64,000 nt of DNA from JAMXLO01 sp963799415 (GTDB lineage: Bacteria; Pseudomonadota; Alphaproteobacteria; Acetobacterales; Acetobacteraceae): positions 1 to 64,000 of the forward strand of contig CAWCXI010000014.1 of the NCBI GenBank assembly GCA_963799415.1. The letters are read 5' to 3'. The translations under genes and the position numbers were made by a program. The notes under the pieces are model-generated. The model was given only the letters and a program-made list of their open reading frames with translations, had not been told where the DNA came from and did not search any database. Positions 56,063 to 64,000 of this stretch are shown in pieces (position 1 is the stretch's first letter; every line of letters starts with the position of its first letter).

Positions 56063-57523
56063 CTATTCCATATCAGCAAGCGCGCGCTTCAGGGTATCGT
56101 TGACCAGCGCGGGGTTGCCCTTGCCCGCCATCGCCTTCATCACCTGGCCCACGAAGAACCCGAACAGCTTGTCGCGGCCAGCCTTGTATTCCGCCACCTT
56201 GTCGGCATTCGCTGCCAGCACATGAGCCACCGCCACATCGATCGCTCCAGTGTCGGTGACCTGACGCAGGCCTTTCGCTTCGACGATGGCCGCAGGATCG
56301 TCGCCTGTTTCGATCATCGCCTCGAACACCTCCTTGGCGATGCGGCCGCTGATCGTGCTGTCGGCGATCAGGTCGAGCAGCTTGCCAAGCGATGGGGCAG
56401 ACACGGGACTGTCGGCAATTGTGCGGCCGGCACGGTTCAGCGCAGCGAACAGATCGCCGGTCACCCAATTGGCGGCAATCTTCGCATCGCGGCCCTTCGC
56501 CACCGCCTCATAGTAGTCGGCCGTTGCCTGCTCGGCCACCAGCACACCGGCATCGTAGGCCGTCAGCCGATAATCGTGCATGAAGCGGCGCTTTTTCGCA
56601 TCAGGCAGTTCGGGGAGCTTCGACTTCAGTTCGGCCACCCACACCTCATCGAGCACCAGCGGCAGCAGATCGGGTTCAGGAAAATAGCGGTAATCGTGTG
56701 CATCCTCCTTGCTGCGCATCGAGCGCGTGATGCCACGAGCGTGTTCGAACAGCCGCGTCTCCTGCTCGACCGCACCACCAGATTCCCACACTTCGACCTG
56801 CCGTTTCGCCTCTGCCTCAATCGCCTGCGTGACAAAACGAATCGAGTTGACGTTCTTGACTTCGCAGCGCGTGCGGTACGGCTCGCCATGCTTGCGCACC
56901 GACACATTGACATCGGCACGCATGGAGCCTTCCTCCATGTTGCCGTCACAGGTGCCGAGGTAGCGCAGGATGGAACGCAGCTTGCGTAGATAGGCACCGG
57001 CTTCCTCAGGCGAGCGGATGTCGGGCTCCGATACGATCTCCATCAGCGCAACGCCGGCGCGGTTCAGGTCGATGTACGACTTGGTCGGGTGCTGATCGTG
57101 CAGCGACTTGCCAGCATCCTGCTCGAGATGCAGTCGTGTGATGCCGATCTCGCGCGTGGACCCGTCGCCAAGCTCGATCGCGACCTTGCCCTCGCCGACG
57201 ATCGGATGCTGGTACTGGCTGATCTGATATCCGGCGGGCAGATCGGCATAGAAGTAGTTCTTGCGGTCGAACCGGCTGACCATGTGGATGCGCGCGTTCA
57301 GGCCCAGGCCGGTGCGCACCGCCTGCGCCACGCACTCGCGGTTGATCACCGGCAGCATGCCGGGGAACGCCGCATCAACGAAGCTCACCTGCGTATTAGG
57401 CGACGCGCCGAAATCGGTGGCGGCGCCGGAGAACAGCTTTGCCTTGCTGATCACCTGCGCGTGAACTTCGAGGCCGACGACCACTTCCCAGGCGCCGGTC
57501 GAGCCTTCGATTGCGTAGGACAT
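56063..57523 (-). CDS. gatB: Asp-tRNA(Asn)/Glu-tRNA(Gln) amidotransferase subunit B
   Basis: 486 residues. WEVVVGLEVHAQVISKAKLF, the GatB signature, and the conserved motifs TNVQISQYQHPIVGEGKVAI-type YQISQYQHPIVGEGKV, GITRLHLEQDAGKSLHDQ and SYIDLNRAGVALMEIVSEPD are clear, with a C-terminal YqeY-like tail (ALADME end). With GatC and GatA it makes the amidotransferase that converts mischarged Glu-tRNA(Gln)/Asp-tRNA(Asn). The gatC-gatA-gatB order with short gaps indicates an operon. It is expected in bacteria lacking GlnRS/AsnRS. Confidence 0.95.
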   Translation of the reverse strand: MSYAIEGSTGAWEVVVGLEVHAQVISKAKLFSGAATDFGASPNTQVSFVDAAFPGMLPVINRECVAQAVRTGLGLNARIHMVSRFDRKNYFYADLPAGYQISQYQHPIVGEGKVAIELGDGSTREIGITRLHLEQDAGKSLHDQHPTKSYIDLNRAGVALMEIVSEPDIRSPEEAGAYLRKLRSILRYLGTCDGNMEEGSMRADVNVSVRKHGEPYRTRCEVKNVNSIRFVTQAIEAEAKRQVEVWESGGAVEQETRLFEHARGITRSMRSKEDAHDYRYFPEPDLLPLVLDEVWVAELKSKLPELPDAKKRRFMHDYRLTAYDAGVLVAEQATADYYEAVAKGRDAKIAANWVTGDLFAALNRAGRTIADSPVSAPSLGKLLDLIADSTISGRIAKEVFEAMIETGDDPAAIVEAKGLRQVTDTGAIDVAVAHVLAANADKVAEYKAGRDKLFGFFVGQVMKAMAGKGNPALVNDTLKRALADME

Positions 57524-57528
57524 CGCGT

Positions 57529-59010
57529 TCAGCCTCCCGCGCGAATTTGCGGCAATGCGTCGAATCCTGCTGCTGTTTCCAATGCCGCACCGACGGCGAA
57601 CAGCGTTTCTTCGTCGAACGGCTTGCCTATCACCTGTAGGCCGAGTGGCAGACCGTTGGCGTCGAGGCCTGCCGGCACTGAGATTGCCGGCACGCCTGCC
57701 AGATCGGCAGGACCGGTAAAGACGTCATTTAGGTACATCTGCACTGGATCATCCATGTTCTCGCCCTGTGCGAATGCCGCCGACGGTGCGGTGGGAGCAA
57801 CCAGTGCGTCGACGTGCGCGAACGCCTCGGTAAAGTCGCGCAGGATCAGCGCCCTCACCTTCTGCGCCCGAATATAATATGCGTCGTAATAGCCGGCCGA
57901 CAGCACATAGGTGCCGATCAGAATGCGGCGCCTGACCTCAGCACCAAACCCCGCCGCGCGCGTGCGTTCATAGAGATCGCGCAGGTCTTTGCCGTTCTCG
58001 CGCAAGCCAAATCGAACGCCGTCATAGCGCGCCAGATTGGAAGAGGCCTCGGCAGGCGCGACGATGTAATAGGCCGGCAGGGCGTACTTGGTGTGAGGCA
58101 GCGAGACATCGACGATCTCCGCGCCTGCGTCACGCAGCCACATCAGTCCTTGCTGCCACAGGCTCTCGATCTCGCCCTGCATGCCGTCGACGCGATATTC
58201 GCGCGGCACACCGATGCGCATCCCCTTCACGCTGCACGCGCACGCCGCCACGTAGTCCGGCACAGGAATGTCGGCACTGGTGGAATCCTTCGGATCGTGT
58301 CCCGCCATGGAGCCAAGCAGGATCGCGCAGTCCTGTACGGTGCGCGCGAAGGGTCCTGGATGATCGAGCGACGAAGCGAACGCCACCACGCCCCAGCGCG
58401 AACAGCGGCCATAGGTCGGCTTCATGCCGACGATCCCGCAAAACGATGCGGGCTGGCGGATCGAGCCGCCAGTGTCGGTACCCGTCGCACCCATCGCCAG
58501 CCGCGCCGACACTGCGGACGCTGAACCGCCGGACGAGCCGCCGGGCACCAGGGCAGCGGTGGTGTCCTGCCGCCGTTGCCACGGATTTGTCACCGGGCCA
58601 TAGGCCGAGGTCATGTTCGACGAACCCATGGCGAACTCGTCCATGTTCGCCTTGCCGAGGAAGATCGCGCCGTCACGCAGCAGGTTTGCACTGACGGTGC
58701 TTTCATACGGCGGCACGAACGGGTCGAGGATGCGGCTGCCGGCGGTGGTGCGCACGCCCTCGGTGCAGAACAGGTCCTTGATCGCCAGCGGAATGCCGGT
58801 GAGCGGCGCGAACTCGCCGCGCACGAGTGCCGCATCCGCCGTATCGGCCTGCGCCAGCGCGCGCTCGCCGGTCACCGTGATGAAGGCATTGAGCCGCGTA
58901 TTGAGTACATCGATCGCCGCGAGATGTGCCTCGGTCAGTTCGCGCGCGGTGAATTCGCGCGCCCGCAGCGCGTTGCGCGCCGCCGCGATGGTGAGGTCCG
59001 TGAGGCTCAC
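57529..59010 (-). CDS. gatA: Asp-tRNA(Asn)/Glu-tRNA(Gln) amidotransferase subunit A
   Basis: 493 residues. Amidase signature: IPLAIKDLFCTEGVRTTAGS supplies the catalytic Lys, GGSSGGSASAVSARLAMGAT the cis-Ser and TGTDTGGSIRQPASFCGIVG the nucleophilic Ser. MKPTYGRCSRWGVVAFASSL follows, and the C-terminus is FDALPQIRAGG. Standard GatA length. It hydrolyses Gln and passes ammonia to GatB. It overlaps gatC by 4 bases (59007-59010) and precedes gatB by 5 bases, so the three are co-translated. Confidence 0.96.
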   Translation of the reverse strand: MSLTDLTIAAARNALRAREFTARELTEAHLAAIDVLNTRLNAFITVTGERALAQADTADAALVRGEFAPLTGIPLAIKDLFCTEGVRTTAGSRILDPFVPPYESTVSANLLRDGAIFLGKANMDEFAMGSSNMTSAYGPVTNPWQRRQDTTAALVPGGSSGGSASAVSARLAMGATGTDTGGSIRQPASFCGIVGMKPTYGRCSRWGVVAFASSLDHPGPFARTVQDCAILLGSMAGHDPKDSTSADIPVPDYVAACACSVKGMRIGVPREYRVDGMQGEIESLWQQGLMWLRDAGAEIVDVSLPHTKYALPAYYIVAPAEASSNLARYDGVRFGLRENGKDLRDLYERTRAAGFGAEVRRRILIGTYVLSAGYYDAYYIRAQKVRALILRDFTEAFAHVDALVAPTAPSAAFAQGENMDDPVQMYLNDVFTGPADLAGVPAISVPAGLDANGLPLGLQVIGKPFDEETLFAVGAALETAAGFDALPQIRAGG

Positions 59011-59294
59011 TCGACCACCTTCGGGACAGCGAAGAAATCGCCCGCCCGCTCCGGTGCGTTGGCCAGCACCTTGTCGGGGTAGCCACCGTCGGTCACCACA
59101 TCCTCGCGCATCTTCAGTGCCATCTGCTGCGCACCGGTCAATGGTTCGACGCCATCGACGTTCACCTCGTTAAGCTGCTCAATCCAGCCTAGGATGCCGT
59201 TCAGTTCGGCCGCCAGCCTCGCAAGTTCGTCGTCCTCGACGTGGATGCGGGCGAGCGTGGCGATGCGGCGAATGGTCGCGGGTTCGAGCGACAT
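59007..59294 (-). CDS. gatC: Asp-tRNA(Asn)/Glu-tRNA(Gln) amidotransferase subunit C
   Basis: ATG 59294, 95 residues; the start is chosen because SLEPATIRRIATLARIHVED is the family N-terminus. A helical hairpin, DELARLAAELNGILGWIEQL, then EVNVDGVEPLTGAQQMALKM and REDVVTDGGYPDKVLANAPE, the C-terminal loop. GatC acts as a chaperone-like link between GatA and GatB. First gene of the gatCAB operon, divergent from ruvX (49-base gap). Confidence 0.93.
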   Translation of the reverse strand: MSLEPATIRRIATLARIHVEDDELARLAAELNGILGWIEQLNEVNVDGVEPLTGAQQMALKMREDVVTDGGYPDKVLANAPERAGDFFAVPKVVE

Positions 59295-59343
59295 GACAGA
59301 CAGACCTTTTTCGGCTGGCGGACCGGGACCATAAGCACGCGGG

Positions 59344-59805
59344 ATGCCTGTGTTCAACCTACGCGACCTGCGCGCTGCACTCGCGCGCAATCAACGGCTG
59401 ATCGGCCTCGATCCGGGCAGCCGCACGATCGGCGTGGCGCTGTCGGACGTCGGCCTGTCGCTGGCGTCGCCCTATGGCAGCATTAGGCGAGGCAAGCTGC
59501 GTGACACGGCCGCCGAGATTGGCGCCATCGCACACAAGGAGGGCGCCGGCGGGCTGGTGGTGGGGTTGCCGCTATCGATGGATGGATCGGTGGGGCCGGC
59601 GGCGCAGGCGGCGCGGGACTGGGCGTTGGCACTCGCTGAAGCGACCCAATTGCCGGTTGCGCTATGGGACGAGCGACTGTCCTCCGTGGCGGTCAATCGG
59701 TTCCTGATAGGCGAGGCCGATCTCAGCCGTCGCAAACGCGCCGCGGCGGTTGACCGGATGGCGGCCGCCTGGATGCTCCAGGCGGCGTTGGACGCCAGCC
59801 GATGA
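59344..59805 (+). CDS. ruvX: Putative pre-16S rRNA nuclease / Holliday junction resolvase RuvX (YqgF)
   Basis: ATG 59344, 153 residues. RNase H-like fold: LIGLDPGSRTIGVALSDVGL (first Asp), GGLVVGLPLSMDGSVGPAAQ, LPVALWDERLSSVAVNRFLI (Glu) and AAVDRMAAAWMLQAALDASR (last Asp). All four YqgF motifs are intact. It processes the 5' end of 16S rRNA precursor, and was earlier named Holliday junction resolvase. It is divergent from gatC and convergent with the glyoxalase gene. Confidence 0.92.
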   Translation: MPVFNLRDLRAALARNQRLIGLDPGSRTIGVALSDVGLSLASPYGSIRRGKLRDTAAEIGAIAHKEGAGGLVVGLPLSMDGSVGPAAQAARDWALALAEATQLPVALWDERLSSVAVNRFLIGEADLSRRKRAAAVDRMAAAWMLQAALDASR

Positions 59806-59813
59806 ACGCCGGC

Positions 59814-60200
59814 TTACGGCCGCTGCACCAGTTCGATCATGTAGCCGTCCGGATCCTTGACGAAGGCGATGATCGTGGTGCCGAACTTCACTGGACCGGC
59901 CGGGCGGGTGACAGTGCCGCCGGCCTTGGCCGCGACATCGCACGCTGCGGCCACGTCGGGCACACCGATTGCCAGATGGCCGAAGGCGCCGCCCATCTCG
60001 TACTTCTCGACGCCATAGTTGTAGGTCAGCTCGATCGCCGTATTGCTGTCCTCATCACCGTAGCCCATGAAGGCCAGCGTGTATTTCCCGTCCGGTACGT
60101 CCCGTCGGCGCAATTCCTTCATGCCGAACGCCTTGGAATAGAACCCGATGCTGCGATCCAGGTCGCCGACGCGCAGCATGGTGTGCAGATAGCGGCTCAT
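59814..60200 (-). CDS. gloA: Glyoxalase I (lactoylglutathione lyase)
   Basis: 128 residues. The vicinal-oxygen-chelate fold: YLHTMLRVGDLDRSIGFYSK, AFGMKELRRRDVPDGKYTLA, FMGYGDEDSNTAIELTYNYG (metal Glu in TAIELTYN), AFGHLAIGVPDVAAACDVAA (GHLAI metal His) and TTIIAFVKDPDGYMIELVQR. All four Ni/Zn ligands can be placed (H, E, H, E). It turns the methylglyoxal-glutathione adduct into S-lactoylglutathione. It overlaps the lpxI stop by 4 bases (60197-60200), so it follows lpxI in a co-translated unit. Confidence 0.92.
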   Translation of the reverse strand: MSRYLHTMLRVGDLDRSIGFYSKAFGMKELRRRDVPDGKYTLAFMGYGDEDSNTAIELTYNYGVEKYEMGGAFGHLAIGVPDVAAACDVAAKAGGTVTRPAGPVKFGTTIIAFVKDPDGYMIELVQRP

Positions 60201-61054
60201 GTGCTCTCTCCCCTCTCAGACAGCTCATCCGGACTCAGACCCAAAAGAAACAGCCCGGCCTCGTCCGCCGCGGCTATCGCGGCATTGCGCTCCGCCAGAA
60301 TGGTGCCTCCGGCCTCGAAGGCAACCCCTCGCAGACCGGCCGCCGCCGCGCCGCGCAAAGTCTCAGGTCCGATGGTGGGCAGATCGGTGCGGCGGTCTTG
60401 CCCTGGCTTGACCAGCTTCACCAGCACACCACCGCGTCCTGGCCGCGCCAGCGATATGCAGCGGGCCAGCATCGCGTCGGTGCCCTCGGCCGCCTCGACT
60501 GCAAGCACGATCCCCTGCTGCACCACGCAGCCCTGCCCGACATCGGTTGCACCGAGCGCCCTGGCAACGGCGATGCCGCGGCGAATGTCTGCCATCGCGA
60601 CCGCATCGGGAGAGGCCTGCGACAGCCTCCCAGCGGGACCGAGCGCCTCGCTCAGGATCTCATGGGCGCCGAGTACCCGGAACCCCTCCTCGGCGAAGAT
60701 CCTGATGACAGCGGCAAGCAATCCGTCGTCGCCGGCAAATGCGGCGCGACCGATGCGGGCCAGAATGCGGGCGCCCTCGGCATCCGGCCGCAGATCGAGC
60801 AGCGAGGGCCGCCGCACCGGCCCGACCAGCACGAGGTCCTGGCACCCATGCTCGCGAAGTGCGGCAATAATCCGCCCGGCGGCAAGGATGCGCACCATCT
60901 CGTGCGGCCAGGGCGCCAGCACCGCCGGCTCGGCGAAGCCCTCCAGCCCGACCAGGAACACGCTGCGCCCGGTTGCGCGTGCCGCAGCCGCAACCTGACC
61001 CGGCAACTGGCCTCCGCCTGCGAGGATGCCGAGAACCCGGCGCTCCGCCGCCAC
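60197..61054 (-). CDS. lpxI: UDP-2,3-diacylglucosamine diphosphatase LpxI
   Basis: 285 residues. The DUF1009 fold RVLGILAGGGQLPGQVAAAA, LVGPVRRPSLLDLRPDAEGA, FRVLGAHEILSEALGPAGRL, VQQGIVLAVEAAEGTDAMLA and LPTIGPETLRGAAAAGLRGV, with the conserved Asp in LPTIG-adjacent DRRTDLPT, identifies LpxI, the alternative to LpxH that releases lipid X by attack on the alpha-phosphate. LpxI is the alphaproteobacterial form. It lies 3 bases after lpxA in the order ompH-lpxD-fabZ-lpxA-lpxI, which matches the class. Confidence 0.9.
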   Translation of the reverse strand: MAAERRVLGILAGGGQLPGQVAAAARATGRSVFLVGLEGFAEPAVLAPWPHEMVRILAAGRIIAALREHGCQDLVLVGPVRRPSLLDLRPDAEGARILARIGRAAFAGDDGLLAAVIRIFAEEGFRVLGAHEILSEALGPAGRLSQASPDAVAMADIRRGIAVARALGATDVGQGCVVQQGIVLAVEAAEGTDAMLARCISLARPGRGGVLVKLVKPGQDRRTDLPTIGPETLRGAAAAGLRGVAFEAGGTILAERNAAIAAADEAGLFLLGLSPDELSERGEST

Positions 61055-61057
61055 CGG

Positions 61058-61873
61058 CTATTCCGCGCGGATCAGGCCCCGGTGGCTTGGCGCGTCGATG
61101 AACGCCAGAACCTCGGCGACCAGCGCCTCGTCGCCATAGCGCGCACGCGCGGCGGCCAGCCGCTGCGCGAACACGCCCTCGTGCCGGAACAGGTCGCGGA
61201 AGGCATTGTGCAGCAACTGGATCTGCGCCTTGTCGAAGCCTCGACGCTTCAGGCCGACGACGTTCAACCCCGCCAACCGCGCGCGATTGCCGATCACGCT
61301 GCCGAACGGAATCACGTCTCCTTCGACGCCGGATACGCCGCCGATCATCGCCGCGCGGCCGATGCGCACGAACTGGTGGATCGCCGCCGCGCCGCCAATC
61401 ACTGCATGGTCCTCGATCGATACATGTCCGCCCATGACCACGTTGTTGGCAACGATCACGTGGTCGCCCAGCGTACAGTCGTGCGCGACATGCGCCACCG
61501 CCATCAGCAGGCAGTCGGCGCCGACCCGGGTAATGCCCTTGCCGGAGACGCTGCCACGATGGATCGTGCAGTGCTCGCGAACCTGGGTGCGGGCGCCGAT
61601 CTCGCAGCGCGTCGGCTGGCCGGCATATTTCAGATCCTGCGGAGCGAGCCCGACGGTGCAGAACGGATACAGCACCACGTCGGGACCGATCCGGGTATGC
61701 CCGTCAACAACAACATGTGACACCAATTGGGCACGATCCTCGATGACCGCGTCGGCGCCGACCGTGCAGTAGGGACCGATCCGCACGCCCCGGCCCAACT
61801 CGGCGCCACGCGCGACGAGTGCGGTCGGATGGACGACAGCACCGGCCGGCCGCAGCGTAATCGTGTCGGGCAT
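61058..61873 (-). CDS. lpxA: UDP-N-acetylglucosamine O-acyltransferase LpxA
   Basis: ATG 61873 (start MPDTITLRPAGAVVHPTALV; a Met 3 codons upstream is an alternative). 271 residues. Left-handed beta-helix hexapeptides (VARGAELGRGVRIGPYCTVG, DAVIEDRAQLVSHVVVDGHT) and the catalytic His in VAHDCTLGDHVIVANNVVMG; the C-terminal helical region NAFRDLFRHEGVFAQRLAAA completes it. It adds the first 3-hydroxyacyl chain in lipid A synthesis. Operon ompH-lpxD-fabZ-lpxA-lpxI. Confidence 0.92.
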   Translation of the reverse strand: MPDTITLRPAGAVVHPTALVARGAELGRGVRIGPYCTVGADAVIEDRAQLVSHVVVDGHTRIGPDVVLYPFCTVGLAPQDLKYAGQPTRCEIGARTQVREHCTIHRGSVSGKGITRVGADCLLMAVAHVAHDCTLGDHVIVANNVVMGGHVSIEDHAVIGGAAAIHQFVRIGRAAMIGGVSGVEGDVIPFGSVIGNRARLAGLNVVGLKRRGFDKAQIQLLHNAFRDLFRHEGVFAQRLAAARARYGDEALVAEVLAFIDAPSHRGLIRAE

Positions 61874-61885
61874 AGCATCCATTCT

Positions 61886-62028
61886 GGCACGTCTCACTGG
61901 CAGGAACGACTGCGGAGGCTAGACCGGGGCAGTCTTTCGACCAACTCAATCATTGTTGCCCCATATTTCGATGATCGGCTTGTAACCGCTTGTTTCGCCG
62001 CAGATTTTGGCGTGATTGCGGCAGTGCA
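61886..62028. other. Gap between lpxA and fabZ, no gene
   Basis: 143 bases. TCCGGGACTGCGG-like text with no open frame or terminator I can define; the lpx operon may continue through it. Confidence 0.3.
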
Positions 62029-62523
62029 TCAGGACGGCGGGGCGCGATCCATGATCATCGCCGCATAGGTCGCCTCGGCCACCGAGACGCCGTCCACCCG
62101 GGCGACTGCGTTGAATTTCCAGACGTTGCCGCGATTGCGTTCCTTGGTGACGTGAATGCGCAACTGATCGCCTGGGACCACTGGTCGGCGAAACTTCGCG
62201 CCCTCGATGGACATGAAATACACCAGCTTGCCGGCGGCATCAGGGCCCAGCGTCTCCACCACCAGTACCGCGGCGGTCTGCGCCATGCTCTCGATGATCA
62301 ACACGCCCGGCATCACCGGATGCTCCGGGAAATGGCCCGCGAAGAACAATTCGTTGACCGAAACGTTCTTTATGCCGATAGCAGAACGATTATGCACGAC
62401 ATCCACCACCCGGTCGATCAGCAGGAACGGATAGCGGTGCGGAATCGCGTGCATGATGCGCGCGATATCGACCACGTCGATAGTGGCATTGGATGAAACT
62501 GCCTCAGCCGCGGGCGAATCCAT
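62029..62523 (-). CDS. fabZ: 3-hydroxyacyl-ACP dehydratase FabZ
   Basis: ATG 62523, 164 residues. The hot-dog fold shows the catalytic His in IPHRYPFLLIDRVVDVVHNR and the Glu in GHFPEHPVMPGVLIIESMAQ, followed by KFRRPVVPGDQLRIHVTKER. Standard FabZ. It dehydrates 3-hydroxyacyl-ACP, sharing substrate with LpxD and LpxA. 5 bases after lpxD. Confidence 0.94.
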   Translation of the reverse strand: MDSPAAEAVSSNATIDVVDIARIMHAIPHRYPFLLIDRVVDVVHNRSAIGIKNVSVNELFFAGHFPEHPVMPGVLIIESMAQTAAVLVVETLGPDAAGKLVYFMSIEGAKFRRPVVPGDQLRIHVTKERNRGNVWKFNAVARVDGVSVAEATYAAMIMDRAPPS

Positions 62524-62528
62524 GACGC

Positions 62529-63601
62529 TCAGTCCGTATCTGTCTCCGTCCCCGCCGTCTTGTCCTTCGACCGTTTGGCGGTCGCCTCACGCACCAATCG
62601 CCGCAGCACGGCGATATGGCGGAAAAATTCCCGCACCGGCTGTGCCGGGCTGCCCACCACATCTGCGCCGACCGGCACGTTCGACGTGACGCCGGCCTGC
62701 GCCCCGATACGCGCCCGGCTCCCGATCCGTAGATGGCCCGTGAATCCCGCCTGGCCACCAACCATGACGTGGTCTTCCAGGGTCGTGGAACCGGAAATGC
62801 CGACTTGAGAGACGATCACGCAGCCGCGCCCAAGGCTGACGTTGTGCCCGATCTGCACCAGATTGTCGAGGCGCGAACCGGCTCCGATACGCGTGTCTCG
62901 CAGCGAACCGCGATCGATGGTGGTGTTGGCGCCGATCTCCACATCATCCTCGATCACCACACGGCCAAGCTGCGGCACGCTGAGATACTCTTTGCCGGTC
63001 GCCGCGAAGCCAAATCCGTCCTGGCCGATGCGCGCGCCGGGATGCACGACCACACGGTCGCCGAGCAGCGCGTGGCTGAGCGATGCGTGGGCGCCGATCC
63101 GACAGTCGGCACCCAGTACCACGCCGGGGCCAATAAAGGCGCCTGCGCCGACGCCGCTCCGGGGGCCGACCTCCGCCCGCGCACTGATCACGGCCAACGG
63201 CCCAATCTCAGCGCTTGGATCGATCGAAGCGTCGGCAGCCATAACGGTAGACGGGTGCACGCCAGGCTGCACCAGCGGCACTGGATGGAACAGTGCGGCA
63301 ACGCGTGCCCAGGCAACGTAGGGCCCGCAGCAATGGCGATGGCGGTCGGCGGCACGCGATCGGCCATGTCGGGGTGCACGATGACAGCGCCGGCCCGCGT
63401 CTCGGCCAACGCAGCGGCATACTTGCGGTTATCGAGAAAACTCACGTCGCCCGGGCCCGCCGTTTGCAGCGGTCCCACGCCGGTCAGCGTCAGGTTACCC
63501 GGCGGCGCCTTCGCCTGCGCCGCATCGGCGACCGCCTTGAGACTATACGGGCCGCTTCGGTCGAAGAATCGGGGATCTCCGGCGATCGGCGGCCAATCCA
63601 T
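62529..63601 (-). CDS. lpxD: UDP-3-O-acylglucosamine N-acyltransferase LpxD (one frame change)
   Basis: ATG 63601. The N-terminal domain SLKAVADAAQAKAPPGNLTL, AGPGDVSFLDNRKYAAALAE (the uridine-binding part) and DMADRVPPTAIAIAAGP; after a frame change near 63318, YVAWARVAALFHPVPLVQPG, then left-handed beta-helix repeats and the catalytic His in NLVQIGHNVSLGRGCVIVSQ. About 357 residues, normal LpxD. The last 20 residues are an Arg/Lys-rich tail. The frame break in an essential gene of otherwise intact sequence points to a sequencing indel rather than a real mutation. It adds the second acyl chain in lipid A. Confidence 0.9.
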
Positions 63602-63623
63602 GTGCCCGAGTCCTGATGGCGGC

Positions 63624-64000
63624 TCAACGGTGCTGTTGCTGCGCTGCCGGAGGGGCGGCTGGCGGCTTCGCGGGGGGCTTGGCCGGGGATGTTGACGGCT
63701 GCTGCTCGCTCACCGGGGTGGCACCTTCCGCTGGCTTCATTGCCACCGGCGATACGCCGTCCGGCGGTATCGTCACTGCCGCAAGCACCTTGTTCAGGTC
63801 CTCCACCACCACGGGTGTCAGGTCGAATTCGTTGACGGTCCCGAGGATCTGGGCGCGATTCAGAACCAGGTTGATGCCGCGGCTGATCGCCACCTGCTGC
63901 GTCACCATTTCGGTCGCGCGGTCGATCTGCGCCATCACATACTGGCTGGCCTCCTGGATGACGCGGTTGCGCTCGCCGAACACGCGACGCAACTCGGCGA
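63624..64000 (-). CDS. OmpH/Skp family periplasmic chaperone (5' partial)
   Basis: Only the C-terminal part is present; the gene runs off the right edge. A helical stretch ELRRVFGERNRVIQEASQYV, MAQIDRATEMVTQQVAISRG and INLVLNRAQILGTVNEFDLT is the end of the OmpH coiled-coil domain, where the usual DLTxxVIxxLN motif closes it. A 30-residue Pro/Ala tail (SPAKPPAKPPAAPPAAQQQH) follows. It acts as a periplasmic chaperone for outer-membrane proteins, upstream of lpxD as usual. Confidence 0.85.
   Translation of the reverse strand, partial: AELRRVFGERNRVIQEASQYVMAQIDRATEMVTQQVAISRGINLVLNRAQILGTVNEFDLTPVVVEDLNKVLAAVTIPPDGVSPVAMKPAEGATPVSEQQPSTSPAKPPAKPPAAPPAAQQQHR

Noticed and set aside
63290..63340. 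Programmed frameshift in lpxD
   Set aside because: No slippery sequence or pseudoknot, and other genes nearby show similar isolated indels.
1..64000. CRISPR array or prophage
   Set aside because: No regularly spaced repeats and no capsid, terminase, portal or integrase motif was seen.

Overview
This window looks like two unrelated bacterial genomes joined at about 20.48-20.53 kb. Bases 1 to ~20.5 kb are very GC-rich. They carry a cyclic 2,3-diphosphoglycerate synthetase-like gene, a paired ABC exporter, a GT4 glycosyltransferase with a glycosidase-like partner, a Na+/Ca2+ exchanger-type antiporter, a PadR/MFS pair, a PAS-GGDEF protein, a MIP channel, a methyltransferase and a ribokinase. This content and style suggest an actinobacterium or a Chloroflexota-type organism; that is an inference from protein style only. 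From ~20.5 kb to the end the genes are clearly alphaproteobacterial (Rhodospirillales/Acetobacterales-like is my best guess). The strongest evidence is ompH-lpxD-fabZ-lpxA-lpxI, gatCAB, kup, a heptose-activation fusion and the short palindromic repeats typical of that class. At the join the second genome begins in the middle of an amidase gene, next to the 5' end of the ribokinase.

Many genes change reading frame by one base without losing homology. This affects most genes of the first 20 kb and several of the second part, including lpxD, which is normally essential. The simplest reading is uncorrected insertion/deletion errors from long-read sequencing, so frame changes should not be read as biological pseudogenes unless other evidence supports that. 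Gene limits in the first part are therefore approximate.

Layout: 1-3.5 kb, metabolic and surface genes; 3.5-7.2 kb, heterodimeric ABC exporter (-); 7.4-9.7 kb, glycosyltransferase and glycosidase-like protein; 9.7-10.8 kb, antiporter; 11.1-13.75 kb, a poorly coding stretch flanked by a 5' half copy and a full copy of tRNA-Lys; 13.8-20.4 kb, redox, transport and signalling genes; 20.5-29.5 kb, amidase remnant, serine hydrolase, Crp/Fnr regulator, an operon of hydrolase / membrane spermidine-synthase-like / PCMT, and two enoyl-CoA hydratases; 29.5-41.8 kb, Kup, arylsulfatase, an ArsR-SRPBCC-DUF899-MFS operon, a double-domain CoA-transferase, a heptose nucleotidyl/phosphatase fusion and a CorC-like protein; 42.2-48.3 kb, an island of nested, broken insertion sequences (ISAs1, IS701, IS3, ISL3, IS630) with a metallopeptidase remnant; 48.3-55.8 kb, MscS channel, GST, OxlT-like MFS, CHASE2 adenylate cyclase and convergent FecR protein; 56-64 kb, gatB-gatA-gatC, ruvX, gloA and the lipid A cluster.

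I found no CRISPR array, phage module or clearly new defence system. The most useful observations are the chimeric join, the tRNA-Lys half-duplication, the nested IS island with YTAG target sites, an in-frame palindrome inserted in a transposase, and a repeat that supplies the stop codons of two convergent genes.
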